Shown: piece by piece, positions 7,197 through 16,224 of the stretch
Layout of the letters: each line of letters starts with the position of its first letter
Numbering within the stretch: the stretch's first letter is position 1
Origin: an uncultured Ruminococcus sp.
GTDB taxonomy: Bacteria; Bacillota; Clostridia; Oscillospirales; CAG-272
NCBI GenBank assembly: GCA_905202255.1
Contig: CAJKRH010000032.1
Span: 1 to 21,754, forward strand
Direction of reading: 5' to 3'
Length of the DNA: 21,754 nt
Translations under genes and position numbers: made by a program
Notes under the pieces: generated by a model
Told to the model about the DNA's origin: nothing
What the model saw: the letters and a program-made list of their open reading frames with translations, nothing else
The model's database searches: none

Positions 7197-7313
7197 TTAT
7201 TCGCACCCTTCTTCTACATCAAATCCTGATGTAGATGAATCAATCACATCAGTCAGCAGATCATCAGCAAGAATGACAATTTCTATTTCTGCTTCGATAA
7301 ATAATTCTTTCAT
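7197..7313 (-). CDS. 38-residue acidic peptide, unknown function
   Basis: A small gene encoding MKELFIEAEIEIVIL followed by ADDLLTDVIDSSTSGFDVEE and GCE. Its ribosome binding site GGAGG (7320-7324) is 6 bases before the ATG and just 2 bases after the stop of the large LRR gene, so it is the second gene of that operon and is probably translationally coupled. The protein is very acidic (about a third Asp/Glu), has a beta-prone hydrophobic stretch, one near-terminal Cys, and no signal peptide. From memory it resembles short acidic ORFs that accompany surface or secreted proteins in gut Clostridia, some of which are proposed precursor peptides; this could not be checked. No modifying enzyme is encoded in the window. 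Confidence 0.65.
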   Translation of the reverse strand: MKELFIEAEIEIVILADDLLTDVIDSSTSGFDVEEGCE

Positions 7314-7326
7314 TTCTTTCCTCCGA

Positions 7327-10300
7327 TTATTCTGCATTTTCATATGCTCTTGCCGATACACCATAGGTGTATGTGGCACGGGCAAGAACCGCTTCTGCCG
7401 TGAGCTTGCCGTCCTCACCGCGCTTATTCTGGAAGCTGTATGCAAACGACTTAACACTGTATGTCATCATCTGCTTTTCGTCTGTTCCGATATAAGTCAA
7501 AATAGCCGTATAAACCGTATCGAATTTCGATGCGAGAATATCTTCAGAATAAACAGTATATTTGTCACCTGTCTTTACGAACTTGTCTTGTCCATAAGCC
7601 ACTCCGTTTATTGTTATGATGACTTTTGATATATCATCGGCTGTGAATCTGAAGAACACCTTGTTCACATTGTCAAATCTTACGCCGACATTTGTAAATT
7701 TAGCGCCAGCGGGAGCCGCACCGGAAAGTGCTTTATCTGTAGATTTGAGCTCGGTATACTTATTCACGATATCATCATAGTAATTCTCGTTCAGAAGAGA
7801 ATCAGTGCCGTGACCTGTATAAGCCTGTGCCGCAGAACCGTAATTGAGCATATCGCTTACAAGTGTCGACATCGCTTTAAACTTGGCATCTGTCATGTTA
7901 GCAGGCTTTTTTTCGATGAGTTGCTTGAGATAACCGCTTACGCTTATTGAACCCTGCTTTACAACAGCACCGTTCATGGTCATTTCATAGCTTATCTCGT
8001 CATTCATGCACTGCGGTGCAATACCTGCAAAGGGGAATGTGTACTTGCCGTTCTTTTCAACGGGAGAAACACTGGTTTTGCTTCCGTTCATAACGAATGT
8101 CATTTTGAAATCGTTGCCGTCGACATCCTCTTTTGTAAGAGCTGTGCCGATGAAATTCATCGTGATATTTTCGTTGAGTGTAGCATTCGCATTCATAGAA
8201 TTGTATTTGTCGATTGCTACGAATTTTCGGTTGTACTTTGTAGCATAGGCTTCAGCTGTGGAACCGCTGTAGCCGTAGATTGTGGCGGCTTCGGGGATAG
8301 CATAGGAATCGTCATGGATTTCTACATCTTTTGACAAAATAGTTACTGCTGTGAGAGAAGTGCAACTGTGAAATGCATTTTCGCTGATATTCGTAACGCT
8401 GCTTGGTATAACTATACTTGTCAGACCGGTACAATAGTAAAATGCCCATTCTTTAATGTTTGTAACTTTATCGGGAATATTTATGTTAGTCAAACTGCTA
8501 CACACAGAGAAAGCCCATCCCTCAATACTTGTAACACTGTCTGGCATATCTATGCTTTCGATATTACTATCAGAAAATGCAAGCATGCCTATTGTTTCTA
8601 CGCCGCGAGGCACAGTATACGATTTATCCTCTTTTCCCGGCAGATAATTCACAAGCCTTTTGCCGTCTTTTGTAAATAAGATACCATCCACAGACTTAAA
8701 GCTATTGCTTGCCTTATCAACATAAATGCCTGTAAGCTTTACATTTTTGCCCCAAATAATGGCTCCGTCTATTTTTGTAACGCTTGACGGTATTGTTATT
8801 TCGGTAAGTCCGCTGCAATTTCCGAAAGCACCCCAGCCGATTTCAATCACGCTATCAGGTATTATAATATCTGTGAGACCAACGCACCCGTTAAACGCAT
8901 TATAACCTATACTTATCACACTGTTTGGAATTGTGATATTTAAAAGATATTTACAGCTGCTAAAAGCTCCCGGTACAATAGCTTTCACACTTCCGTCCGT
9001 CGGAATCACGCTACTCTTGCAGCCGGATACCAAAGTTCCGCTTGCCGTTTCTATAAGGCAGTTTCCTTCGCTATGGTAAGTGATATTTTCCTTAGCTACA
9101 GTAATACTTTCTAAGTTATAGCATGCTCCCAATATATCATATCCAATGTATGTCACGCCCGAAGGTATATAGATTTTTTCAAGACTGGTACAACTATTGA
9201 ATGCATACATTTCAATTGTTACCAGACTATCAGGCATTGACACATTTACGAGGTTATAGCATGCCATAAATGCGCCTCTTCCGATAGAGGTTACGCCTTC
9301 CGATATTTCGACAGTTTTTATTTTTTGCTTGATATACTTATTGTGCCATGCATCGGTCATAGGGGTTTGCATCTTTCCTGTGCCATCGATTTTGAGCAGT
9401 CCTGTTTCGGCATCAAAAAACCATACGAGATTGCTTCCGTCGCCCTCGGCGCCGCATGTGCCGCTGAATACCGCAAATTTGCGGTCATATTTTGTAGCAT
9501 ATGCTTCGGCGGTAGAACCACTGTAGCCGTAAATGATGGTATTTTCTGGGATGGTATCAGCTGTGTCGGAAATTTCTACATCTTTGGATAAGATTGTTAT
9601 ACTTGCAAGATTATTGCAGTAACTAAAAGCTTTCATTTCAATTGTTGTCACGCTTGCAGGGATAGTTATATGTGTAAGCTTCAAATTGCTACCAAATGCG
9701 CTGAACTCGATGGTTGTAACGCTATTGGGAATCGAGACGCTTTCGAGATTAGGACAAACTGAAAATGCAGCAAACCCAATTGTCGTTATGCCGTTCGGTA
9801 TGGTCACTCTTATCATTTTACGACCGCTTAATGCATTAGAGCCGATAACTGTTACACTTCCGTCATCCGGAATTATGCTGTCGTTGCAACCGGCAATCAA
9901 AGTCTTGCTTTCTTTTTCAATAAGGCAATTGTTTTTTACATAATACGATGTATTTTCCGCATCGACATATATATTTTCTAAATTTCTGCAGGCGCCAAAT
10001 ACTCCGCCGCCAATGCTTGTGACATTTTTCGGTATCGTGATGTTTGTCAGATTGTCACAGCCAATAAATGCACTCGTGCCAATGCTTACAATACACTCAG
10101 GTATAGTAATATTTTCTATGTTGCATCGGTCGAAAGCGAGGTTTCCAATGCTTGTTACGCTTCCGTCATCGGGAATTATGCTGGTTTTGCATCCGAATTT
10201 CAGAGTCTTGCTTGCAGTTTCGATTATGCAGTTTCCTTCGCTGTGATATACCGTGTTTTCTTCAGCTACGGTCATTGTTTCAAGAGCGTCGCACGATGCG

Positions 10301-12030
10301 AAAACACTCCATCCGCCGAAGCTCTTTACATCCTTTGGTATATGTATGCTTTTTAGATATTTGCAATTATAAAACGCACTTGATCCAATATGTGTTATGC
10401 CATCAGATATATCAACTGATTTTACATACCAATTCAGCATAAACCATGGTAGGCTACCAAAATTACCGACATAATCTTTCATTTCGCCTGTTCCGTTAAG
10501 CGAAAGCTCGCCTGTTTTGAAGTCAAAATACCATGCAATATTGCTTCCGTCGCCCTCTGCACCGCAATAGCCGTTGAAAGGGACAAACTTCTTTTTGTAT
10601 TTTTCGGCATATGCTTCCGCAGTAGAACCTGTATAGCCATATACAGTATAGTTTCCGCCATACATCAAGTTGTTTATTTCAGTATCTTTTGATAATATAA
10701 AAATTTTTGAGAGTTTATAACATCCTCTGAAAGCTATCCCACTTATTGATTTTACGCTTTCCGGAATTGTAATTTCTGTCAGCAATCCGCAATAATTGAA
10801 AGCATAAGTTACAATAACTTTTGTTTGCTCGTTTATGATACATGACGAAATTTTTCTATCACTTACCTTAATTAAAGCATAATATGGATTTTCAGGATTT
10901 CCGAGATACATGGCATTGTCATATCCATTATATTGTAAATTATCGCAACCAGAAAAGGCATCTACCGCTAGTTTTGTTACGCTGTTAGGTATAATAATAC
11001 TCGTGAGACTAGTACAGTTTTTGAACGCATTTGCCTCTATGCTTGTTAGTTTGCTATTCTCGTCAAATGTGACGCTCGTGATACTTCTACAATTATTGAA
11101 CGCGTTACTTCTGATACTTGTCACATTATTTGGCATTGCAACATTAGCAACAAGCTTGCCATTCAAATATAAATTATAAGCAGAACGAGATAGTTGACCT
11201 GAATCGCCTTCGATTTCACACCATGCGGCGATATCTGAAATATAAACATCTGTGAAAGCACAACAATCGAACGCATAGCTTTCTATGCTTGTTATGCTAC
11301 TTGGAATTGTGATACTTGTGAGACCAGTACAATAATAAAACGCACTCCCTCCGATTTTTGTAACGCTATCGGATATAATATATGATGTTCCTTCCTTATT
11401 TTCGGGATAACGAATTAATGTTTTTTCATCTTTAGTAAAAAGTACACCATCAATTGACTTATAGGTTTTGCTTGCTTCATTTACATTTATGCTAGTGAGT
11501 TTGCTACAGCCGGTGAATGGACCGCTCCCTATGCTTGTTACGCTACTCGGTATATCGATGTTTGTGAGTCCATGACAGTAAGAGAACGCACCGCTTTTTA
11601 TACTTGTAATGCTACTCGGTATCTCAATGCTCGTGAGGCTGACACAGCCAGAGAACGCGTCGCTTCCTATGTTAGTCACGCTATTGGGTATTGTGATACT
11701 TGTGAGATTACCGCAGGAGAAGAAAACACTGTCCCCTATGCTTGTCACACCATCGCCTATCTTGGCGGTTTTTATACTTGAGCGATAGTTATACCACGGT
11801 GCATAGTTATTAGAGCCATTCCAGTTATTATACACATAATCCGCCATCGCCCCCTTTCCCTCAATCTTCAGCACGCCGGTTTCTGTATCAAATGTCCATG
11901 TGAGGTTGCTCCCGTCGTCCTCAGCACCGCATGTGCCGCTTACAGTTTCCGCATTCAGCGCCATACAGAGCAGGCAGGTGAACAAAGTCATGATTGCTGC
12001 GAAAAACATCAATTTTTTTAATTTTTTCAT
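7327..12030 (-). CDS. Giant secreted BspA-type LRR_5 surface protein
   Basis: 1567 residues. A signal peptide (MKKLKKLMFF...CMALNA, cleavage near 28) precedes three similar modules starting near residues 33, 487 and 855. Each opens with a head motif of the GTCGAEGDGSNL type plus a W/F-rich strand (ETGVLKIEGKGAM) and continues as BspA-like leucine-rich repeats of about 23 residues (consensus LTSITIPSSVTSIGxxAFxxC). Each closes with a YGYSGSTAEAYATKYxRKF cap. Residues from about 1270 form a different C-terminal region (LNYGSAAQAY, YGVSARAY) without dockerin, LPXTG or SLH motif, so the mode of surface retention is unknown. It is preceded by GGAGG 5 bases before the ATG and a consensus promoter. 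Likely roles are adhesion or substrate binding, inferred only from the family. Confidence 0.9.
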   Translation of the reverse strand: MKKLKKLMFFAAIMTLFTCLLCMALNAETVSGTCGAEDDGSNLTWTFDTETGVLKIEGKGAMADYVYNNWNGSNNYAPWYNYRSSIKTAKIGDGVTSIGDSVFFSCGNLTSITIPNSVTNIGSDAFSGCVSLTSIEIPSSITSIKSGAFSYCHGLTNIDIPSSVTSIGSGPFTGCSKLTSINVNEASKTYKSIDGVLFTKDEKTLIRYPENKEGTSYIISDSVTKIGGSAFYYCTGLTSITIPSSITSIESYAFDCCAFTDVYISDIAAWCEIEGDSGQLSRSAYNLYLNGKLVANVAMPNNVTSIRSNAFNNCRSITSVTFDENSKLTSIEANAFKNCTSLTSIIIPNSVTKLAVDAFSGCDNLQYNGYDNAMYLGNPENPYYALIKVSDRKISSCIINEQTKVIVTYAFNYCGLLTEITIPESVKSISGIAFRGCYKLSKIFILSKDTEINNLMYGGNYTVYGYTGSTAEAYAEKYKKKFVPFNGYCGAEGDGSNIAWYFDFKTGELSLNGTGEMKDYVGNFGSLPWFMLNWYVKSVDISDGITHIGSSAFYNCKYLKSIHIPKDVKSFGGWSVFASCDALETMTVAEENTVYHSEGNCIIETASKTLKFGCKTSIIPDDGSVTSIGNLAFDRCNIENITIPECIVSIGTSAFIGCDNLTNITIPKNVTSIGGGVFGACRNLENIYVDAENTSYYVKNNCLIEKESKTLIAGCNDSIIPDDGSVTVIGSNALSGRKMIRVTIPNGITTIGFAAFSVCPNLESVSIPNSVTTIEFSAFGSNLKLTHITIPASVTTIEMKAFSYCNNLASITILSKDVEISDTADTIPENTIIYGYSGSTAEAYATKYDRKFAVFSGTCGAEGDGSNLVWFFDAETGLLKIDGTGKMQTPMTDAWHNKYIKQKIKTVEISEGVTSIGRGAFMACYNLVNVSMPDSLVTIEMYAFNSCTSLEKIYIPSGVTYIGYDILGACYNLESITVAKENITYHSEGNCLIETASGTLVSGCKSSVIPTDGSVKAIVPGAFSSCKYLLNITIPNSVISIGYNAFNGCVGLTDIIIPDSVIEIGWGAFGNCSGLTEITIPSSVTKIDGAIIWGKNVKLTGIYVDKASNSFKSVDGILFTKDGKRLVNYLPGKEDKSYTVPRGVETIGMLAFSDSNIESIDMPDSVTSIEGWAFSVCSSLTNINIPDKVTNIKEWAFYYCTGLTSIVIPSSVTNISENAFHSCTSLTAVTILSKDVEIHDDSYAIPEAATIYGYSGSTAEAYATKYNRKFVAIDKYNSMNANATLNENITMNFIGTALTKEDVDGNDFKMTFVMNGSKTSVSPVEKNGKYTFPFAGIAPQCMNDEISYEMTMNGAVVKQGSISVSGYLKQLIEKKPANMTDAKFKAMSTLVSDMLNYGSAAQAYTGHGTDSLLNENYYDDIVNKYTELKSTDKALSGAAPAGAKFTNVGVRFDNVNKVFFRFTADDISKVIITINGVAYGQDKFVKTGDKYTVYSEDILASKFDTVYTAILTYIGTDEKQMMTYSVKSFAYSFQNKRGEDGKLTAEAVLARATYTYGVSARAYENAE

Positions 12031-12092
12031 TTTGTCCTCCTTAAATTATTATTTTGCACAATATTTAAGCATTATATAAATTCACTGCATAT

Positions 12093-12121
12093 ATTATAAT
12101 ATATTCTTGTACGAAAGTCAA
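12093..12121 (-). promoter_or_regulatory. Promoter of the giant LRR gene
   Basis: On the minus strand TTGACT (12116-12121), 17-base spacer and perfect TATAAT (12093-12098), giving a 5' UTR of about 55 nt. About 30 bases upstream of the -35 lies an inverted repeat TTGGTA-TAAT-TACCAA (12150-12165) that could be a regulator site. The rest of the gap 12031-12322 holds only the terminator cassette; no gene is visible. Confidence 0.85.
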
Positions 12122-12206
12122 CTATACTATTTGGCTACTATGTTGCCATTTGGTATAATTACCAATGACTAAATACTGTTCTATACGAATATTTATTATA
12201 GCACCA

Positions 12207-12313
12207 CAACAACCGAATACAGCAAAAGGCTTCCATTGATCTCAACGGAAGCTTTTTGCATATAAGCAAGACAAAAAGGGGGGGGATTGTCTGCTTAACT
12301 ATGGTAAATAGGG
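12207..12313. repeat. Terminator cassette copy B (without insertion)
   Basis: Second copy of the unit at 7021-7196. It matches closely over the hairpin, the CATATAAGCAAGACA stretch, a longer G-run (G8) and TGTCTGCTTAACTATGG, but lacks the 64-68 bases present in copy A. It ends about 10 bases from the stop of the dockerin-bearing LRR gene. Confidence 0.88.
12222..12259. terminator. Terminator of the LRR-dockerin gene
   Basis: The same 18-bp hairpin as at 7035-7072 but slightly decayed (one wobble and one A/C mismatch in the left arm; 12222-12239 with 12242-12259). On the minus strand it lies about 60 bases after the LRR-dockerin stop and ends in CCTTTTGC. Confidence 0.8.
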
Positions 12314-12322
12314 GTGTCAGAT

Positions 12323-15300
12323 TTAAAACTCGGTGATAAGACCGGCAATATATTTGCGGAGCATGGTGAGGTCAATCGCTGTTATTCTGCCGTCGCCATT
12401 CAGGTCGGCTGCGGCTTCAATCATATCAACCTTATATCCCGCAATATACTTGCGCATGAGAGTCAGGTCGATAGCCGATATCTTGCCGTCGCCATTCAGG
12501 TCGCCGAGCATTACTCTGCCGAATCTGCATTTTGTGCACTTGCCTTCCTCATCAAGCGTGTGTTCGGATTTGTCTTTTATAAAGCCGCAGGAACACTCAT
12601 TCCAGTGATGGGTCTTGTCAAATCTCTGCCTGAATGTGTGCGCCGCCTCGTCCTTTTTCTCATGGCAAACACTGCATTCGAGCCAGTGATTTGTCTCGTC
12701 GTGCGTCTGCTCGTAGTTGTGGGTTACGCTTCTCACATAACCGCAGGTGTCGCAGGTCGTATCGCAGGAGTTGTCGAAGATGTGGGCTGTTATGTCTTTC
12801 TTGTTATGGCATACAGAGCATTCGAGCCAATGGTTAGTTTCATCATACTTCTGCTCGTAGTTGTGGGTTATAGTTCTCACATAGCCACAAGTGTCGCAGG
12901 CTGTATCGCAGGAATTGTCGAAGATGTGGGCTGTTATGTCTTTCTTGGCATGACATACAGAGCACTCATACCAGTGGTTTGTTTCATTGTGCTTCTGCTC
13001 GTAGTTGTGGGTGATACTTCTTGTATAACCACAAGTGTCACAAGTCGTGTCGCATGAGTTGTCAAAGATGTGAACTTTGACATTCTGTTTATCGCCACAA
13101 ACTGTGCACTCGTCCCAGTGATTATTCTCATCGTGCTTCTGCTCGTAATTGTGGGTTATGCTTCTTGTATAACCGCAAGCATCACATGTCGTATCGCAGG
13201 AGTTGTCGAAGATATGTGCTGTGATGTCTTTCTTGGCATGACATACAGAACACTCGAGCCAGTGATTTGTATTATCATGCTTCTGCTCATAGTTGTGAGT
13301 TATACTTCTTGTATAGCCACAAGCATCGCATGTTGTATCACAAGCGTTGTCAAAGATATGAGCAGTGATGTCTTTCTTGACATGGCATACAGAGCATTCG
13401 AGCCAGTGGTTATTTTCATCATACTTCTGCTCGTAATTGTGAGTTATCGCTCTTGTATAGCCGCAAGTATCACAGGTCGTGTCGCAAGCATTGTCAAAGA
13501 TGTGCGCAGTGACATTTTGCCTATCACCGCAGACTGTGCACTCATCCCAGTGCTTTGTACCGTCGTGCTTCTGCTCATAGTTGTGGGATATGCTTCTTGT
13601 ATAACCGCAGATGTCGCATGTCGTATCACAAGCGTTGTCAAAGGTGTGTGCCGCGATGTCTTTCTTGGCATGACATACAGAACACTCGAGCCAGTGAGTT
13701 TTTTCGTCATGATTCCGAGTGAATTTATGTGTTGCTGTTCCCTTCTTGTAGCCGCAAGCACACTCAGACCAGTGGGTGGTTTCATTGTGCTGCTGCTCAA
13801 AACTATGCTCGGTAACATCCGCTTTTTTGCCGCAAACGCTGCATTCAAGCCAGTGATTTATATCATCATGCTTGTAATTATCACCAAAATTATGCTCATC
13901 ACATTCAAGGGGGATGAATTTGCGATTATATTTTTTCGCGTATGCTTCGGCTGTGGAGCCTTTATAGCCGTAAATTGTTGCCGTATTGGAGATGGTATCA
14001 GCCGAATCGTAAATTGTTACATCGTTTGAGTATATTGTGATACTCCTGAGTATGCTACAGCCATAGAACGCACCACTTCCTATGATTATCACGCTACTCG
14101 GTATTGTGATGCCTGTAAGACTGCCGCAGTATCTGAATGCATCGCCTCCTATTACTTTTGTACTATCGTTTATTGTACAATCTGTTATGGAAGTGTTTTT
14201 TGCCTCAATCAAAGCATGGTACGGGTTTTCTGCATTTCCAAGATATTTGGCGTTGTCATATTCATTATACTTTAATTTGCTACAGCCATAGAACGCACGA
14301 CTTCCTATGATTATCACGCCACTTGGTATTGTGATGCTCGTGAGACTGCTACAGTTATAGAACGCATAGTCTCCTATGCTTGTCACGCTGCTCGGTATTT
14401 CGATGCTCGTGAGTTTGCTACAGTGCTCGAACGCATATTTTCCTATGCTTGTCACTCCGTTGCCTATCTCAACCGATTTAATGCTTGAAAGATAATCTTC
14501 CCATGATACGGTTTCAGAAGGTAAGTAATCTTTCATCGCGCCCGAACCCTCGATAGTAAGCAGACCCTCGTCATCAAGTGACCATGTGAGATTATCACCT
14601 GCGGCTCCGCATGTGCCGCTCGCAATGATATTTCTGATGGCTACAAATTTTCGGTTGTACTTTGTAGCATATGCTTCTGCGGTAGAGCCGCTGTAGCCGT
14701 AGATGGTAGCGGTAGCGGAAATGGTGCCAGCATAATCGTAAATGGTTACATCTTTTGAGAAAATTGTAACACTTGCGAGACTTCCACAGCTTAAAAACGC
14801 ACAATTTCCTATGCTTGTTACACTACTCGGTATTGTAATTCTCGTGAGACTTCTACAGCCACCGAACGCCATTGCTTCAACGCTTGTCACGCTATCTGGT
14901 ATTTCAATGCTCGTAAGGTTGCTACAGCTATAGAACGCGCTGCCTCCTATGCTTGTCACGCTACTTGGTATTGTAATGCTCGTAAGACGGATACAGTAAG
15001 AGAATGCACGGATTCCTATGTTTGTCACACTACTCGGTATTGTGATGCTCGTGAGACTTATACAAGAAGAGAATGCACTGTTTCCTATGCTTGTCACGCA
15101 ATTTGGTATAGTATAAGTTGTTTCACTTTTTCCATTAGGATAGGCAATAAGTGTTTTCTCATCTTTTGAGAAAAGTACGCCATCAATTGATTTGTAGGTT
15201 TCGTTGGTCTCATCTACATTTATACTTGTGAGGCTGTTACAGCCAGAGAATGCACCGTTTCCTATGCTTGTTACGCTATCCGGTATTTCGATGCTCGTGA

Positions 15301-16117
15301 GGCTTCTACAGCTATAGAACGCGCCGCCTCCTATGCTTGTCACGCCGTTCGGTATCTCGATGCTCGTGAGACTGCTACAGCCAGAGAATGCACTGTTTCC
15401 TATGCTTGTCACGCTATCCGATATAGTATAAGTTGTTTCGCACTTTCCCTTAGGATAAGCAATAAGCGTTTTCCCATCTTTTGAGAAAAGTACGCCATCA
15501 ATCGATTTGTAGGTTTCGTTGGTTTCATCTACATTTATACTTGTGAGGCTGCCACAGTCAAAGAATGCATCGCTTCCTATGCTTGTCACGCTACTTGGTA
15601 TTGTAATGCTCGTGAGACTGCTACAGTAAGAAAACGCACTGCCCCCTATGCTTGTCACGCTACTTGGTATTGTAATGCTCGTGAGACTGCTACAGCTATA
15701 GAACGCGCTGCCTCCTATGCTCGTCACGCTACTTGGTATTGTAATGCTCGTGAGACTGCTACAGACAGAGAATGCATTGCTTTCTATGCTTGTCACGCTG
15801 CCCGGTATTGTGATACTTGTGAGGCTGCTACAGTAATAGAATGCACCGCCCCCTATACTTGTCACGCCATTGCCTACCTTTGCCGTCTTTATAATTGAAC
15901 GGTACTTGTTCCACGGTGCATATGGAAAATAATCCGCCATTGCTCCCGTGCCCTCAATCTTCAGCACGCCGGTCTCGGTATCGAGACTCCATGTCACATT
16001 GTTGCCGTTATTGCCGCAATTTCCGCTATACTGCGTTGCATTCAGCGCCACGCAGAGCAGGCAGGTGAGCAGAGCCGTTATTGCCGCAAAAAACAGCAGT
16101 TTTCTGAATTTTTTCAT
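12323..16117 (-). CDS. Secreted LRR_5 protein with Cys-rich array and type I dockerin
   Basis: 1264 residues, paralogous to the giant LRR protein. A signal peptide (MKKFRKLLFF...CVALNA, cleavage near 27) is followed by two head+LRR_5 modules (about 30-490 and 498-732), each ending in the GYSGSTAEAYA/GYKGSTAEAYA cap. Residues about 735-1195 form a Cys/His/Trp-rich array with a 48-residue period. Residues 1205-1264 are a type I dockerin: two Ca-binding repeats, DLNGDGKISAIDL and DLNGDGRITAIDL, 34 residues apart, with Ala-Ile at the usual cohesin-contact positions 10-11 in both. This predicts anchoring to a cohesin-bearing scaffold. The ATG has GGAGA 6 bases upstream. Its expression probably depends on read-through of the RNA element at 16201-16379. 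Confidence 0.92.
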   Translation of the reverse strand: MKKFRKLLFFAAITALLTCLLCVALNATQYSGNCGNNGNNVTWSLDTETGVLKIEGTGAMADYFPYAPWNKYRSIIKTAKVGNGVTSIGGGAFYYCSSLTSITIPGSVTSIESNAFSVCSSLTSITIPSSVTSIGGSAFYSCSSLTSITIPSSVTSIGGSAFSYCSSLTSITIPSSVTSIGSDAFFDCGSLTSINVDETNETYKSIDGVLFSKDGKTLIAYPKGKCETTYTISDSVTSIGNSAFSGCSSLTSIEIPNGVTSIGGGAFYSCRSLTSIEIPDSVTSIGNGAFSGCNSLTSINVDETNETYKSIDGVLFSKDEKTLIAYPNGKSETTYTIPNCVTSIGNSAFSSCISLTSITIPSSVTNIGIRAFSYCIRLTSITIPSSVTSIGGSAFYSCSNLTSIEIPDSVTSVEAMAFGGCRSLTRITIPSSVTSIGNCAFLSCGSLASVTIFSKDVTIYDYAGTISATATIYGYSGSTAEAYATKYNRKFVAIRNIIASGTCGAAGDNLTWSLDDEGLLTIEGSGAMKDYLPSETVSWEDYLSSIKSVEIGNGVTSIGKYAFEHCSKLTSIEIPSSVTSIGDYAFYNCSSLTSITIPSGVIIIGSRAFYGCSKLKYNEYDNAKYLGNAENPYHALIEAKNTSITDCTINDSTKVIGGDAFRYCGSLTGITIPSSVIIIGSGAFYGCSILRSITIYSNDVTIYDSADTISNTATIYGYKGSTAEAYAKKYNRKFIPLECDEHNFGDNYKHDDINHWLECSVCGKKADVTEHSFEQQHNETTHWSECACGYKKGTATHKFTRNHDEKTHWLECSVCHAKKDIAAHTFDNACDTTCDICGYTRSISHNYEQKHDGTKHWDECTVCGDRQNVTAHIFDNACDTTCDTCGYTRAITHNYEQKYDENNHWLECSVCHVKKDITAHIFDNACDTTCDACGYTRSITHNYEQKHDNTNHWLECSVCHAKKDITAHIFDNSCDTTCDACGYTRSITHNYEQKHDENNHWDECTVCGDKQNVKVHIFDNSCDTTCDTCGYTRSITHNYEQKHNETNHWYECSVCHAKKDITAHIFDNSCDTACDTCGYVRTITHNYEQKYDETNHWLECSVCHNKKDITAHIFDNSCDTTCDTCGYVRSVTHNYEQTHDETNHWLECSVCHEKKDEAAHTFRQRFDKTHHWNECSCGFIKDKSEHTLDEEGKCTKCRFGRVMLGDLNGDGKISAIDLTLMRKYIAGYKVDMIEAAADLNGDGRITAIDLTMLRKYIAGLITEF
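12640..13730 (-). repeat. 144-bp tandem repeat array coding 48-residue Cys-rich units
   Basis: The segment coding for FDNxCDTTCDxCGY recurs seven times at exactly 144-base spacing (for example near 12758, 12902, 13046, 13190, 13334, 13478 and 13622). Each unit reads HNYEQKHD...HWxEC followed by SVCxxKKDITAHIFDN and CDTTCDxCGYxR, giving five Cys, three His and one Trp per unit. Two variants alternate: ECSVCHAKKD and ECTVCGDxQN. Degenerate units flank the array on both sides. Confidence 0.93.
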
Positions 16118-16193
16118 GATGCTTCTCCTTCTTGTAAGATTTGAAATTTTGTAAAATTAAAAATGCATACAGACACAAGAAAGCGGAGAAAAT

Positions 16194-16224
16194 AAAAAAA
16201 GTGCCGCCTCGAGCGAGACGGCAC
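16194..16224 (-). terminator. Terminator inside the LRR-dockerin leader
   Basis: On the minus strand, GTGCCGTCTC pairs with GAGGCGGCAC (10 bp, one G-U) around loop GCTC, followed by seven T. The plus strand has no T-run, so the terminator acts only toward the LRR-dockerin gene. Confidence 0.9.

Noticed and set aside
12640..13730. CRISPR array
   Set aside because: The direct repeats are 144 bp, contiguous and in frame within a secreted protein; there are no unique spacers.
12314..14029. Two long plus-strand ORFs (247 and 319 residues) with hydrophobic, repetitive products
   Set aside because: They lie wholly antisense to the Cys-rich repeat array; the 144-bp repeat keeps the opposite frame open. 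No ribosome binding sites and no family resemblance.
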